Below are positions 52,231-60,163 of a DNA stretch of 64,000 bases, one piece after another. How positions within the stretch are numbered: position 1 is the stretch's first letter; every line of letters begins with the position of its first letter. The notes under the pieces are model-generated. The model did no database searches, had not been told where the DNA came from, and saw only the letters and a program-made list of their open reading frames with translations. Source of the DNA: Proteiniphilum sp. UBA5384 (lineage in GTDB: Bacteria; Bacteroidota; Bacteroidia; Bacteroidales; Dysgonomonadaceae); contig NZ_DHOS01000010.1 in NCBI RefSeq assembly GCF_002410825.1, forward strand, positions 169,827 to 233,826, given 5' to 3'. The position numbers were made by a program, and so were the translations under genes.

Positions 52231-55200
52231 TTTTTTGTCGGAACCATTCTCCGGGCCGGTACCGTAGCGGAGCGGGTGGCGATTTCGTTTCCCGCCCCGT
52301 CTTTCACTGTCTTGTTCTTTACCAGTTTATGGTAGTCGATGGTGAGTTGTGCCGTCCGGTCGGCGAATACCATAAAGGCGTGGGTGGAGGGGATCATGTC
52401 GGGCAGGTCGTTTTGTCCCGCAAGGTTGACGGGTACTGCGAGGTACTGTCCCGCCGCCACGTTCTGGATCGCTTCACCGTTGAGTTTGCGCCACTGGTCG
52501 CGGGTGCCGGTATTGAACAGGTAGATCGTTTTTTCGGAGACCTCCGGCGGGAGAGTGAGCCCGTCGGCAATGGGGATGGCGGCGGTAAAGGAATTCCCGA
52601 TGAGGTTTGCCCCCGGGAAGTTCACCCCCGTCGATTTTGAGAGGGGAACGGTAAATTCCTCTCCTGCCGCGAGCAGCCCTTTGAACCCGTAGATATGGGA
52701 GGGGAGCGTGGTGCTGTTGGCGGTAATCTGGTAGCCCTTGAATGCCGACATGGGTGAGGCGGGTGTGACCCACTTGTTGCCGTTGGTCGGTTCCGACCAT
52801 TGGTTCACCGTTTCGTTGCCGGTGGCGGGAAATTCCGCCTGCAGCACCGGGATGCCGAAATACTGCCACTGCTTGCGGTAGAAGCCGCAGTTGTCGCACT
52901 CGTACGCCTTGTTGTAAAACTCCACGGTAGCCTGCACGTTGTTGTTTTCGGAAGGATCGGCAAAGCGGAGTGTTCCGTTGGTCTTCTGGTTGTCGGGGTC
53001 GGCTTTCACCACGATGGTGCCGGTTGAGGAGTTGTCCACCTTTCCGTCCACCACCAGTTCATTGCCGGTGGTGACCCACAAGTCCTTTCCTGAAGCATTG
53101 ACCAGGTTGCCGATAGTGCGGTCGGTATCGAGATGCAGGTCGTTCCGGGCAGCACCCTTGCCGTTGCCGCTGCCCAATGCGCCGTTGTTGGCGTCGGTCG
53201 CGAATTCAATGTCCTCGCCGTCGCCCGGTACCAAACCGGCGGTCCAGTTTTCGGGGTTGCTCCAGTCGCTGTCGACGGTGCCGTGCCAGAAGTTGGTGCC
53301 GATGAGATGGATGGTGACCGTAGTCTCGTCGTGAGACTCACAGGTGCCGTCCACCGCATATCTGAATTGGTAGGTTCCCCCCGGCACGTGAGTGATGAAC
53401 CACTTGCTGCCCATCAGGTATCCGGTCTCGGTGGTTATCTCCGTCCATTCTCCGTGCTTGTCGTAGGGCACGCCCTCTTTCAGGTAATCGAAGAGGTTTA
53501 CAAACCCGTCGACCATCTCGTTTCTGACAACGGTCACCTCCGTGCCTTCCCCGGCATGCGCGTTGTTCATGATTTGGGGGCTCAGGTAGAAGGAGATGGT
53601 GCGGTTCTCCTCGCTGACGCACCAGTTGGGATTGTTGTCGTAGCTCAGTTTGGCTTCATAGAGTCCTTCGTCGCCGGTGGGATCGTAGGGGCTGAATTCG
53701 AGGGCGTGGCCGCTGATGTTGAGGGGAGTGCCGTTCTTGAACCACTCCACCGTGAGGTACGACGCACCGTTGACATAGAGGCGCCCGTTCTCTCCTTCAC
53801 ACAGTTCCTGCGCCTTGATGGCGGGAAACTTGTTGTCGAGCAGCTTCACGGTGTAAGTGCTTGCGTCTCCACATTTCGGGTCGGTAATCATCACCTTATA
53901 TTCTCCCGGGGGGAGATTCCCGAACACAGGATTGTTACCGTTGTTTACCGGGAACGGCTGCCCGTCTTTGTGGGTGATTTCGTATTTGAGTTCGTCGCCT
54001 ACGCCTGTGGCATCGATCAACAGGCTGTAGGTCCCGTTGTCACAGCCCATGACATAATAGTCGTTCAGTGCTACGGAACCTTTGGGGATGGTGAACTCAC
54101 CCACTTCATAAAAGGTGGGACATTCGTCGAAAACATAACGACCAAATTCATTAGTCTCATAATCATAAAATAGGCGGGGGATGAGGATTACCCGGAATTT
54201 GCCGTCCACATAAAACTGAGAGCTGCTACCAAAAGAAGTTCTTGCCTTCGGATCAAGCTCATCGCCTGTGTAGCCTGTTGTGGGATCTCCCCATGCATTT
54301 GCTTCAGGATACCATTTCTGGAGGAATTTGCTATAATATGATGCAGAGAGAGACTGGTTGTTCTTCTTGGTAAGCCTGGCAGAGGAATTTACGGTAAAAT
54401 ATCCCCCGCAATAGCGGCTAACTTCGAGGCTCCCTTTATCCACGTTGTACTTTTCTGTGGCGGATAAATTTATTGTTTTTGTCTGTCCGCAATCGTTGGT
54501 TATCTCGAACGTATAGTCTCCCTCAGGCACCCTCATCCTAAATTCTTTATACTGGTTAGAAGAGATTCGGACATGCTCTTCTGCATTGAAAGGCAATGTG
54601 CATCCGTAATGATCAAGAAATTCCGGGGGAGCTTGAGTGAAGACTACTTTGCTGATTTCTGTTTGACCACCATAATAATAGTAGTTGATATGGTTCCATC
54701 CCTCTTCACAATCAGGGAGGAGTGACTGGTTTAAAATCGCAGTAAGTGTCGGTTCTTGCACTGTAATGGATTGTGTGACGGAAGCCCCGCAATCGTTGGT
54801 GATAATTATTGTATACTCTCCGGGCGGAACGGGATTGTCTAAAGAACCAAATCTACTTAAATTTATATTCGTATTGTAGATATGGCTGTATTCCCCATCG
54901 GAAAAATCGCTATTATACTCCCACGGTTTAAACCCTACGGGGTATTTGTCGAATGTTATTTTTGTCGCGGATGCCGGGGGAAAATAGTACATATCGTATA
55001 ACTCCAAATAATTTGCGCCACATTTAGCGACTTGTTTACTTATTTTGAACTCCGGCGTATAGGTTGTATACCCCGTGCTTGTATAGGCTATACCGCAAGC
55101 GTCCACGGTGGTTGCTTTAAACATCAGCCGGTCTCCGAGATTGAACCCCTCTGCATGTACCTGCATGCCCGTCTGTGCTTCGCTGATATTATTTATCTCT

Positions 55201-56060
55201 TTTTCTTCTTGAAACAGTACTTCAAGCAGGTTGTCATTTTGATCGACTCTCGCAATCGTGACAGTTAACCGAACAGGATACTGGAATTTTTCAATAAATG
55301 CAAGAGATGAAGTTGTACTACCTCTATAACCAATTATTGATGCCTTAAAATCTATCGTATTGCAGGAGATCAAACGGCCGGAACCGCAATAAGGGTTACT
55401 ACCAAATGTGGGGTTGGGGCGTATTTCTGAAGTGGTAACGGTAACATTTAATAAGTCCTTGGTTACTCTATTGCCGCAAACATCTTCCACCCCCACCCGG
55501 TAGTTGCCCGAAGCAACCGGGGGGAATTTGTTGGAGTCCTGGTAGGGAAAGATTTCCGCGCCGTTGAGGTCGAACAGGGCATAGCGTACAGGTCTGCCTT
55601 TGCCGGTGACGTTTACTGTAAGTTCCGCTTTATTATCACAAACAGTCTCGGTTGATATCTTTATATCTTTCTCCGCATTGATGGGTGTAAAATCCCTGCC
55701 GATGGTAAAGGTGATGACACCCAGGTCGTTGTGGATTCCTTCGACCGTCTCCACCACCTTTAGCTTGTATGTGGCTTCGGGCAGGTTGTCCTCGGTATAT
55801 GTCACTGTGGAGGTTGTGATATCAGCCTCGAAGTTCGACCGGAAAGCGGTGTTATTATCGGGTTGTTTGAAGAGCTCAAAGCTCAGAGAGGAGCCCGGTT
55901 TCGCTCCCGTTACGGTGATTCCCACCTTCCCGTCTCCCCCACAGAATGCGTCCGTCTTGCTAATTTTTACTGTCTGGGCAAACACAGCGGAGGTGAAAAA
56001 TGCCAGTAAGAGGGCTGAGAAAAGCCGTTTTTTGGGATTTGAAAAAATAGTTATTTTCAT
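52173..56060 (-). CDS. Very large secreted repeat protein, probable adhesin
   Basis: This 1295-residue protein has a signal peptide (cleavage near VFAQ, residue 28). At least four Ig-like units share the pattern PxGxYxxxIxDxCGxxxT, near residues 185-200, 412-430, 512-530 and 717-735; a set of paired cysteines recurs in them. Residues about 920-955 are a domain of secreted Bacteroidetes proteins (WHGTVDSDWSNPENWTAG). Residues 1100-1245 include PMSAFKGYQI and PSTHAFMVFA, usually found just before a type IX sorting domain. The reading frame then runs off into 19 unrelated residues after an A7 tract, and the true end is in the -1 frame. It is the first gene of locus 1. Confidence 0.8.
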   Translation of the reverse strand: MKITIFSNPKKRLFSALLLAFFTSAVFAQTVKISKTDAFCGGDGKVGITVTGAKPGSSLSFELFKQPDNNTAFRSNFEADITTSTVTYTEDNLPEATYKLKVVETVEGIHNDLGVITFTIGRDFTPINAEKDIKISTETVCDNKAELTVNVTGKGRPVRYALFDLNGAEIFPYQDSNKFPPVASGNYRVGVEDVCGNRVTKDLLNVTVTTSEIRPNPTFGSNPYCGSGRLISCNTIDFKASIIGYRGSTTSSLAFIEKFQYPVRLTVTIARVDQNDNLLEVLFQEEKEINNISEAQTGMQVHAEGFNLGDRLMFKATTVDACGIAYTSTGYTTYTPEFKISKQVAKCGANYLELYDMYYFPPASATKITFDKYPVGFKPWEYNSDFSDGEYSHIYNTNINLSRFGSLDNPVPPGEYTIIITNDCGASVTQSITVQEPTLTAILNQSLLPDCEEGWNHINYYYYGGQTEISKVVFTQAPPEFLDHYGCTLPFNAEEHVRISSNQYKEFRMRVPEGDYTFEITNDCGQTKTINLSATEKYNVDKGSLEVSRYCGGYFTVNSSARLTKKNNQSLSASYYSKFLQKWYPEANAWGDPTTGYTGDELDPKARTSFGSSSQFYVDGKFRVILIPRLFYDYETNEFGRYVFDECPTFYEVGEFTIPKGSVALNDYYVMGCDNGTYSLLIDATGVGDELKYEITHKDGQPFPVNNGNNPVFGNLPPGEYKVMITDPKCGDASTYTVKLLDNKFPAIKAQELCEGENGRLYVNGASYLTVEWFKNGTPLNISGHALEFSPYDPTGDEGLYEAKLSYDNNPNWCVSEENRTISFYLSPQIMNNAHAGEGTEVTVVRNEMVDGFVNLFDYLKEGVPYDKHGEWTEITTETGYLMGSKWFITHVPGGTYQFRYAVDGTCESHDETTVTIHLIGTNFWHGTVDSDWSNPENWTAGLVPGDGEDIEFATDANNGALGSGNGKGAARNDLHLDTDRTIGNLVNASGKDLWVTTGNELVVDGKVDNSSTGTIVVKADPDNQKTNGTLRFADPSENNNVQATVEFYNKAYECDNCGFYRKQWQYFGIPVLQAEFPATGNETVNQWSEPTNGNKWVTPASPMSAFKGYQITANSTTLPSHIYGFKGLLAAGEEFTVPLSKSTGVNFPGANLIGNSFTAAIPIADGLTLPPEVSEKTIYLFNTGTRDQWRKLNGEAIQNVAAGQYLAVPVNLAGQNDLPDMIPSTHAFMVFADRTAQLTIDYHKLVKNKTVKDGAGNEIATRSATVPARRMVPTKKHPPGADPPSNRCHPYAWT
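52230..52236 (-). other. A7 slippery tract joining the two frames of the large repeat protein
   Basis: The mRNA reads A-AAA-AAA-C, phased so that a -1 slip on the heptamer moves from the upstream frame into the 225-codon downstream frame. One extra A in the DNA would do the same permanently. A short CGGG/CCCG hairpin lies seven bases downstream. Three causes are possible: programmed frameshifting or polymerase slippage, a phase-variable tract, or a one-base assembly error. Confidence 0.6.
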
Positions 56061-56085
56061 CCTGATTGAAATTTTATCAATAGTG

Positions 56086-56304
56086 ACCGGTGATGTGTAT
56101 TTTAACCGGTTTATGAGTGAATTTTGGTTGTAAATACTCGGAACTTCCCATGCAAAATGCCTGTACAGAGAGCTGCTTTCAATACCATTGTGAAAAATTC
56201 ACAATAATAAGATTATATAGTGTGTGAACACACTATATTCCGCGCACTGTACAGGTAATTTATCGTTTCTTCCCCCTACTTATCTTATATCCCCTATGAA
56301 TAGG
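56086..56304 (-). promoter_or_regulatory. Nested palindromes in the presumed leader of fimbrial locus 1
   Basis: Between the promoter-like site and the adhesin start lie five dyads. ACCGGT occurs twice (56086, 56105). CCTGTACAG at 56160 and CTGTACAGG at 56247 are inverted arms 96 bases apart. Inside them are TTGTGAA-AAA-TTCACAA and ATATAGTGTGT-GA-ACACACTATAT. CCTAT-GA-ATAGG follows at 56293. As RNA the arms would enclose two perfect hairpins in a branched structure; as DNA they could be an inversion or protein-binding site. Confidence 0.6.
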
Positions 56305-56364
56305 TCTTATCACGAAAGTCCGTTAAGAGCAATCGTTGAGTTTGGAGGTTTTGAATTAAAGCGA

Positions 56365-56393
56365 CAAAGCTAAAGCAAAAGGTGTTTTTCAAA
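56365..56393 (-). promoter_or_regulatory. Candidate promoter for fimbrial locus 1
   Basis: On the minus strand TTTG is followed after 17 bases by TAGCTTTG, both elements matching, although the spacing is at the short limit. Transcription would start about 300 bases before the adhesin start codon and cover the nested palindromes. Between this site and 56568 I see only A/T-rich sequence without a gene. Confidence 0.42.
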
Positions 56394-56568
56394 AAATATT
56401 CGAATACTTATCAGCTACTTGGTTTTGTAAAGAATTTATTATGAGATAATTATTGTGGTTGTCTTGTCGCAGTTTTCCATTTCTGAATTTCTTCAAGCCC
56501 ACACATAAATATCTTTACTTTGGTGGCGATGCCCAAAGGTGGGTTGGCACAAGAAACTGAAAAAATAA

Positions 56569-56600
56569 TTTGTACATACTATCTATATATAGTATGTTTG
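56569..56600 (+). promoter_or_regulatory. Promoter with embedded operator for the toxin-antitoxin module
   Basis: TTTG is followed after 20 bases by TATGTTTG, a full two-element promoter. Between and across them lies the palindrome CATACTAT, six bases, ATAGTATG (56575-56596), ending inside the -7 element. An operator there would let the ribbon-helix-helix antitoxin repress its own promoter, the usual autoregulation of such modules. Confidence 0.6.
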
Positions 56601-56627
56601 TAAGACAAAGTAATTAAACATACAACA

Positions 56628-56879
56628 ATGGAACCGAAAGTAGAAAAAAAACAGGCGACTTTCAGGCTAAATGCAAATTTGCTTGATAGATTGAAAAAAG
56701 AAGCAAGAATGGAAAATAGGAGTTTGAGCAATTTTGTGGAGTGTGTCCTGGCGGAGAGTGTTTATTATGAACCCAACGAGACTACTTTAGCAGCAGTGGA
56801 AGAGGCACGTTCGGGAAAATTTGGCGGAAGGATTGATACCGGTAGTTTGGATGCTTTTATAAAATCCTGCGAGGAATGA
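56628..56879 (+). CDS. Antitoxin, ribbon-helix-helix type
   Basis: The 83-residue protein should bind both DNA and its toxin. Residues 8-42 fit a ribbon-helix-helix fold: the strand QATFRLNANLL, then helix LDRLKKEARMENR and helix SLSNFVECVLAE. The C-terminal half is acidic and extended (ETTLAAVEEARSGKFGG) and is the likely toxin-wrapping part. The stop overlaps the toxin start by four bases (ATGA). A promoter with a palindromic operator lies just upstream. Confidence 0.85.
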   Translation: MEPKVEKKQATFRLNANLLDRLKKEARMENRSLSNFVECVLAESVYYEPNETTLAAVEEARSGKFGGRIDTGSLDAFIKSCEE

Positions 56880-57148
56880 AAACGATCATTTATAGTACGC
56901 AATATAAAAAGGACTTCAAAAAATATCGTCATCAACCCCATAAAATTATTAAATTGTTAGAAGTTGTGAGGATCCTTGAAAATGAGTCACCTTTACCTCC
57001 GGAATTAAAGCCCCACATGCTCAAAGGAAGACTGAAAGGATGCATAGAATGTTATATTGAAGGAGACTTTCTTCTTATATGGATAGATGATGACACTGAT
57101 ACGATAGAACTTCTTAGGATTGGCACACATTCAGAACTATTCAAATAA
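56876..57148 (+). CDS. YafQ-family toxin (RelE superfamily mRNA interferase)
   Basis: The 90 residues match the YafQ branch of RelE-type ribosome-dependent endoribonucleases. The opening YSTQYKKDFKKYRHQ, the middle LPPELKPHMLKGRLKGCIECYIEGDFLLIW and the C-terminal RIGTHSELF with the catalytic His85 are diagnostic, and the length is normal. All expected functional residues seem intact, so the toxin is probably active when unbound. It is coupled to the antitoxin by ATGA and is convergent with the regulator gene 22 bases downstream. Confidence 0.92.
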   Translation: MKTIIYSTQYKKDFKKYRHQPHKIIKLLEVVRILENESPLPPELKPHMLKGRLKGCIECYIEGDFLLIWIDDDTDTIELLRIGTHSELFK

Positions 57149-57169
57149 TAACATCTTTTGTCGGAAGTG

Positions 57170-58627
57170 TTATTCTTCCGGAGGTTGTTGGATGGTTTCG
57201 TGCAACCAAACATTCATGTCCATATTGGTGGCGATACCCAATTTCTTCCGGAGTTGGTATTTCCTGTTCTGGACAGTCCTCACGGAACGGCAGGTGCAAT
57301 CCGCTATCTCCTTGGTAGTGAATTGAAGGTATATAAGTGCCAGCAGATGCAACTCGCTTAATTGTAAATGAGGGTATTTTGTGCCGAGCGCATGTGTAAA
57401 TTCGGGATAAACCTCCTGGAACCTGACCATAAAGGTGGGGTCATCGTTCCTGCCCAGTTCCACGATTTCGGTGAACGATTCATTTACCTTTAGCTTTAAT
57501 TCTTGTATTTCCTGTTCCTTCTCTTTATATTTGGTTATTTTCTGCCTGATGAACAGGTAAATGGAGACAATGAGGGCCAATAGCAGGAGAATAACCGTGC
57601 CAAGGAAGTAAAATTCTTTCCTGTGTGCTTGTTTCAGTTCCTTTTCCTTATTGGACAGCGTATCGAGTATGATTTTTGCTGTTTTGAGTTTTTCATCGTT
57701 GAGTTCTTTTTCAACTTCCAATTCCATACTCTTATATTGGCGGGCAGCGGTAGTATCGCCGAGTAGGAGGTAAGTATCCGCCATTTTCTCATATAGCAGG
57801 CTATACTCCGCTTTCAATCCGGTCTCGGCAAGATTGTCCAGGGTCAGGCGGTAGTAATACATCGCCGAATCGGCATTGTTAATTTTGAGGTACATGTCGC
57901 CTTTTGACATATAGGCCCTTGACCGGTAGCGGTAGTCGTACTTATCCGCCATGGCGATGGACCGGTCGAAGTAGACAGCGGCGGAGTCGTAATTCATTTC
58001 ATAGGTATGGAATTTCCCCATCGAGGTATATGCGTTGATGCGGATGGTATAGACACGCGCCTCGTCCATGGAGTCCAGCAACGCTATTTTCTTTTGGATG
58101 TAATAAAATGCCGAGTCGGACTTTTCGGTAATGGCGTATAGATGCCCCAGATTTTCATAGGCAAGCGCCGTGAGGAATTGCCGCTGTTCAGGCTGTTTAA
58201 TCTTTTGTATACAGGAGAGTCCCTTCAGGAATTCGGCTTTTGCTTTTTCCTGCAATCCCAGGTAGGAGTAGATACGGGCTTTGACTCGGATGAATTCGGA
58301 TGTTAATTTTGGATCGCCGTCTACATATTTCTCCCCGAGTTCCACGTATTCTATCGATTTGTCGTAATTCCCAATATTGTATAAAGCCAGGGATATATAA
58401 AAACATGACTCGGCGATTCCCTTGCGGTAACCGGACGATTGTGCCAGTTCCAGTGCTTCCAATGAATGCCGGAGGCTGTGTTCCGTATCAATCAAAAAAT
58501 TATCATTATTGGCGAGAGCGATCAGGCTGTCTGTTTTTTGTCTTTCGGTAGCCGATGAGTACCCCCTGCGCTGCGAACAGCCGTCTATTAATAATAATAG
58601 TATTGTAAGCAGTGTAATCCCTTTCAT
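57170..58627 (-). CDS. TPR-membrane-HTH regulator
   Basis: The 485 residues combine an N-terminal lipobox-like signal (IDGC, Cys17), TPR helices over about 55-300 (FYISLALYNIGNYDKSIEYVELGEKY and four or more similar units), one membrane helix at about 340-361, a coiled coil at 365-395 and a C-terminal LuxR/GerE-type helix-turn-helix at about 421-465 (FTTKEIADCTCRSVRTVQNRK). The TPR part should be periplasmic and the DNA-binding part cytoplasmic. Such one-protein sensors are common in Bacteroidetes. Its place between two fimbrial loci suggests control of one of them, which is an inference. Confidence 0.83.
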   Translation of the reverse strand: MKGITLLTILLLLIDGCSQRRGYSSATERQKTDSLIALANNDNFLIDTEHSLRHSLEALELAQSSGYRKGIAESCFYISLALYNIGNYDKSIEYVELGEKYVDGDPKLTSEFIRVKARIYSYLGLQEKAKAEFLKGLSCIQKIKQPEQRQFLTALAYENLGHLYAITEKSDSAFYYIQKKIALLDSMDEARVYTIRINAYTSMGKFHTYEMNYDSAAVYFDRSIAMADKYDYRYRSRAYMSKGDMYLKINNADSAMYYYRLTLDNLAETGLKAEYSLLYEKMADTYLLLGDTTAARQYKSMELEVEKELNDEKLKTAKIILDTLSNKEKELKQAHRKEFYFLGTVILLLLALIVSIYLFIRQKITKYKEKEQEIQELKLKVNESFTEIVELGRNDDPTFMVRFQEVYPEFTHALGTKYPHLQLSELHLLALIYLQFTTKEIADCTCRSVRTVQNRKYQLRKKLGIATNMDMNVWLHETIQQPPEE

Positions 58628-58699
58628 TTAGCAAATATGTATAAATATGGTAAATGAAAATATTTTAGGTGAATTTTGGGATACAACGTAATACTTATT

Positions 58700-58736
58700 G
58701 GGTACTCTAATCTGCATAGGGCAGGTTAGAGTACCC
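58700..58736 (-). terminator. Long hairpin behind the beta-barrel gene
   Basis: The arms GGGTACTCTAA and TTAGAGTACCC with an inner CTGC/GCAG pair form about 16 base pairs around a four-base loop, with one G-T type mismatch. It lies 50 bases after the stop of the beta-barrel gene. No T-run follows on either strand, so termination is likely but the mechanism is not standard. Confidence 0.5.
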
Positions 58737-58785
58737 TGTAAGGGGCTGCCGGGGCTCATTCCCCGCATGATGAATGTATTCTTTA

Positions 58786-59361
58786 CTAAAATAAAAAGCC
58801 TATACTGAAAAAGACATTGTCACTATATGAAGAATATTTATTCTGGATAAGTTCGTAATTCAATTGTAAAATTACCGGTTTTAAATGCACACCTCCACCC
58901 ACAACGAATGAGGGAGTGAATTTGTTGACTGAATATGTATGGTCTTCATATATCGCCTTGTGCCAGGTGTGCATTAATTCGGGCTTGATGCTGAATATGA
59001 GTTTTTTCCACGGGTAATAATGTCCCCAAAGATTAATACTGACGCTATTTTCCCTATAACGATAGGGACTAAGGATCCATCCCGGTTCATCTTCCTGCGG
59101 GCCGGGGACGAAAGAATATAGCCGGTCTGATTTACCGTAACGGTATCCCAGTCCGCCTCCCACATGCAGTTTATCGGTAATCCTATATCCAATTTGAGGT
59201 GCTCCCCCCACCGTCCAATAGTTATTGGAAATACCAAACCCTATATTGGCACCGTAGATTAACCTTGCAGGATCGAATTTTGATAGATCATTTTGAGATT
59301 TCTGGCCATGCATGCTTAAGGGAAGGACAATGAGAGCCAGCAACAATAAATATTTTTGCAT
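58786..59361 (-). CDS. Small outer-membrane beta-barrel protein
   Basis: The 191 residues have a signal peptide (cleavage near MHGQ, residue 20) and then alternating amphipathic strands with glycine and aromatic girdles (YGANIGFGISNNYWTVGG, VGGGLGYRYG, SINLWGHYYPW), ending in VFFSIGFLF, a normal barrel-assembly signal with terminal Phe. About eight strands are expected. The family is the broad OMP beta-barrel or porin-like group and no substrate can be given. It is encoded between two regulator genes in the gap between fimbrial loci. Confidence 0.82.
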   Translation of the reverse strand: MQKYLLLLALIVLPLSMHGQKSQNDLSKFDPARLIYGANIGFGISNNYWTVGGAPQIGYRITDKLHVGGGLGYRYGKSDRLYSFVPGPQEDEPGWILSPYRYRENSVSINLWGHYYPWKKLIFSIKPELMHTWHKAIYEDHTYSVNKFTPSFVVGGGVHLKPVILQLNYELIQNKYSSYSDNVFFSIGFLF

Positions 59362-59555
59362 AATTTTCTTTCAATAAATTGAGATTTTGTATTATTCTGA
59401 ACTATTCACGGTAAAAATGGGGAAATAATATCCCCCTCCCCTTTCAGGGAAAAGCTGTGATTTGATAAATAAACAGAAACATAGATTCAATTTTTGAAAA
59501 TCATACGAATCTTTATGAACTGATTTCCATACAAAATTAATGATACAAAGCCAAT

Positions 59556-60020
59556 TCAGAGATGACGTGCGACCCTGTCCTTACATGGAGCAACTCCATA
59601 CTTTTTCCTGTAGGCATTCACCAAATGTGAGACACCTTTGAAGCCGTATATTCTGGAAATTTCTGTAATACTGATGTTTGAACGGATTACCAGCGAATGG
59701 ATTTCTTCCATCTTGCGGTCGAGTACCCACTGATAGGGAGTTTGTCCGAAACACTTTTTGAAATGGCGGGTGAATGTCTTTAAACTATGAAAACCACACA
59801 GGTCTGCCAGTTCTTGCATATCTTTCGCAATGGAGTAATTACTTAACACGCTATCTTCGAAATGCTTTGATTTTGAAATCCGGGGGATTAACTTCACAAG
59901 GACAATCTCATTATCGGGTGATGTGTTTATTTTACTTTTCAACCCATCCGAGAAAGTAACTGTGAACGATTTCACATCTGACAGCAAATATTTACCGATT
60001 TCGTTTTTTTTTGCGTTCAT
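59556..60020 (-). CDS. AraC-type DNA-binding regulator, short
   Basis: A C-terminal AraC/XylS domain of about 90 residues carries both helix-turn-helix units: MQELADLCGFHSLKTFTRHFKKCFG and ISITEISRIYGFKGVSHLVNAYRKKYG, placed near residues 69-93 and 118-145 of the 154-residue product. The N-terminal 60 residues are strand-like (KYLLSDVKSFTVTFSDG) and too short for a known AraC sensor domain. The ATG at 60020 is used; a GTG start at 60080 would add 20 residues. It lies just behind the 1014-residue fimbrillin gene and may control nearby genes. Confidence 0.82.
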   Translation of the reverse strand: MNAKKNEIGKYLLSDVKSFTVTFSDGLKSKINTSPDNEIVLVKLIPRISKSKHFEDSVLSNYSIAKDMQELADLCGFHSLKTFTRHFKKCFGQTPYQWVLDRKMEEIHSLVIRSNISITEISRIYGFKGVSHLVNAYRKKYGVAPCKDRVARHL

Positions 60021-60098
60021 ATAAATATTTCTATGAAGGTTTCCTATACGCGATGATTTACTTCCATAATAGATCTCCACTGCCGGAGAGGGATTATA

Positions 60099-60128
60099 GA
60101 CTACGGAGGACCTTCATCCTCTGTAGTC
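60099..60128 (-). terminator. Hairpin terminator behind fimbrial locus 2
   Basis: GACTAC and GTAGTC arms extend through GAGGA/TCCTC to a 12-pair stem with one G-T pair and a six-base loop. It starts 35 bases after the stop of the 1014-residue fimbrillin gene. There is no long T-run, as for other putative terminators in this region. Confidence 0.5.
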
Positions 60129-60163
60129 ATTCCCTATGATAAAACTCATGTCAATTGTAGCCT

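Noticed and set aside
53133..54173. A 346-codon plus-strand frame opposite the adhesin gene
   Set aside because: It is antisense to a clear coding region, has no family pattern or start signal and fits G/C-rich shadow frames.
56160..56255. Firm call of an invertible promoter
   Set aside because: The arms are only nine bases, each contains a self-palindrome, no promoter element lies between them and no recombinase gene is near. It is kept as one hypothesis only.
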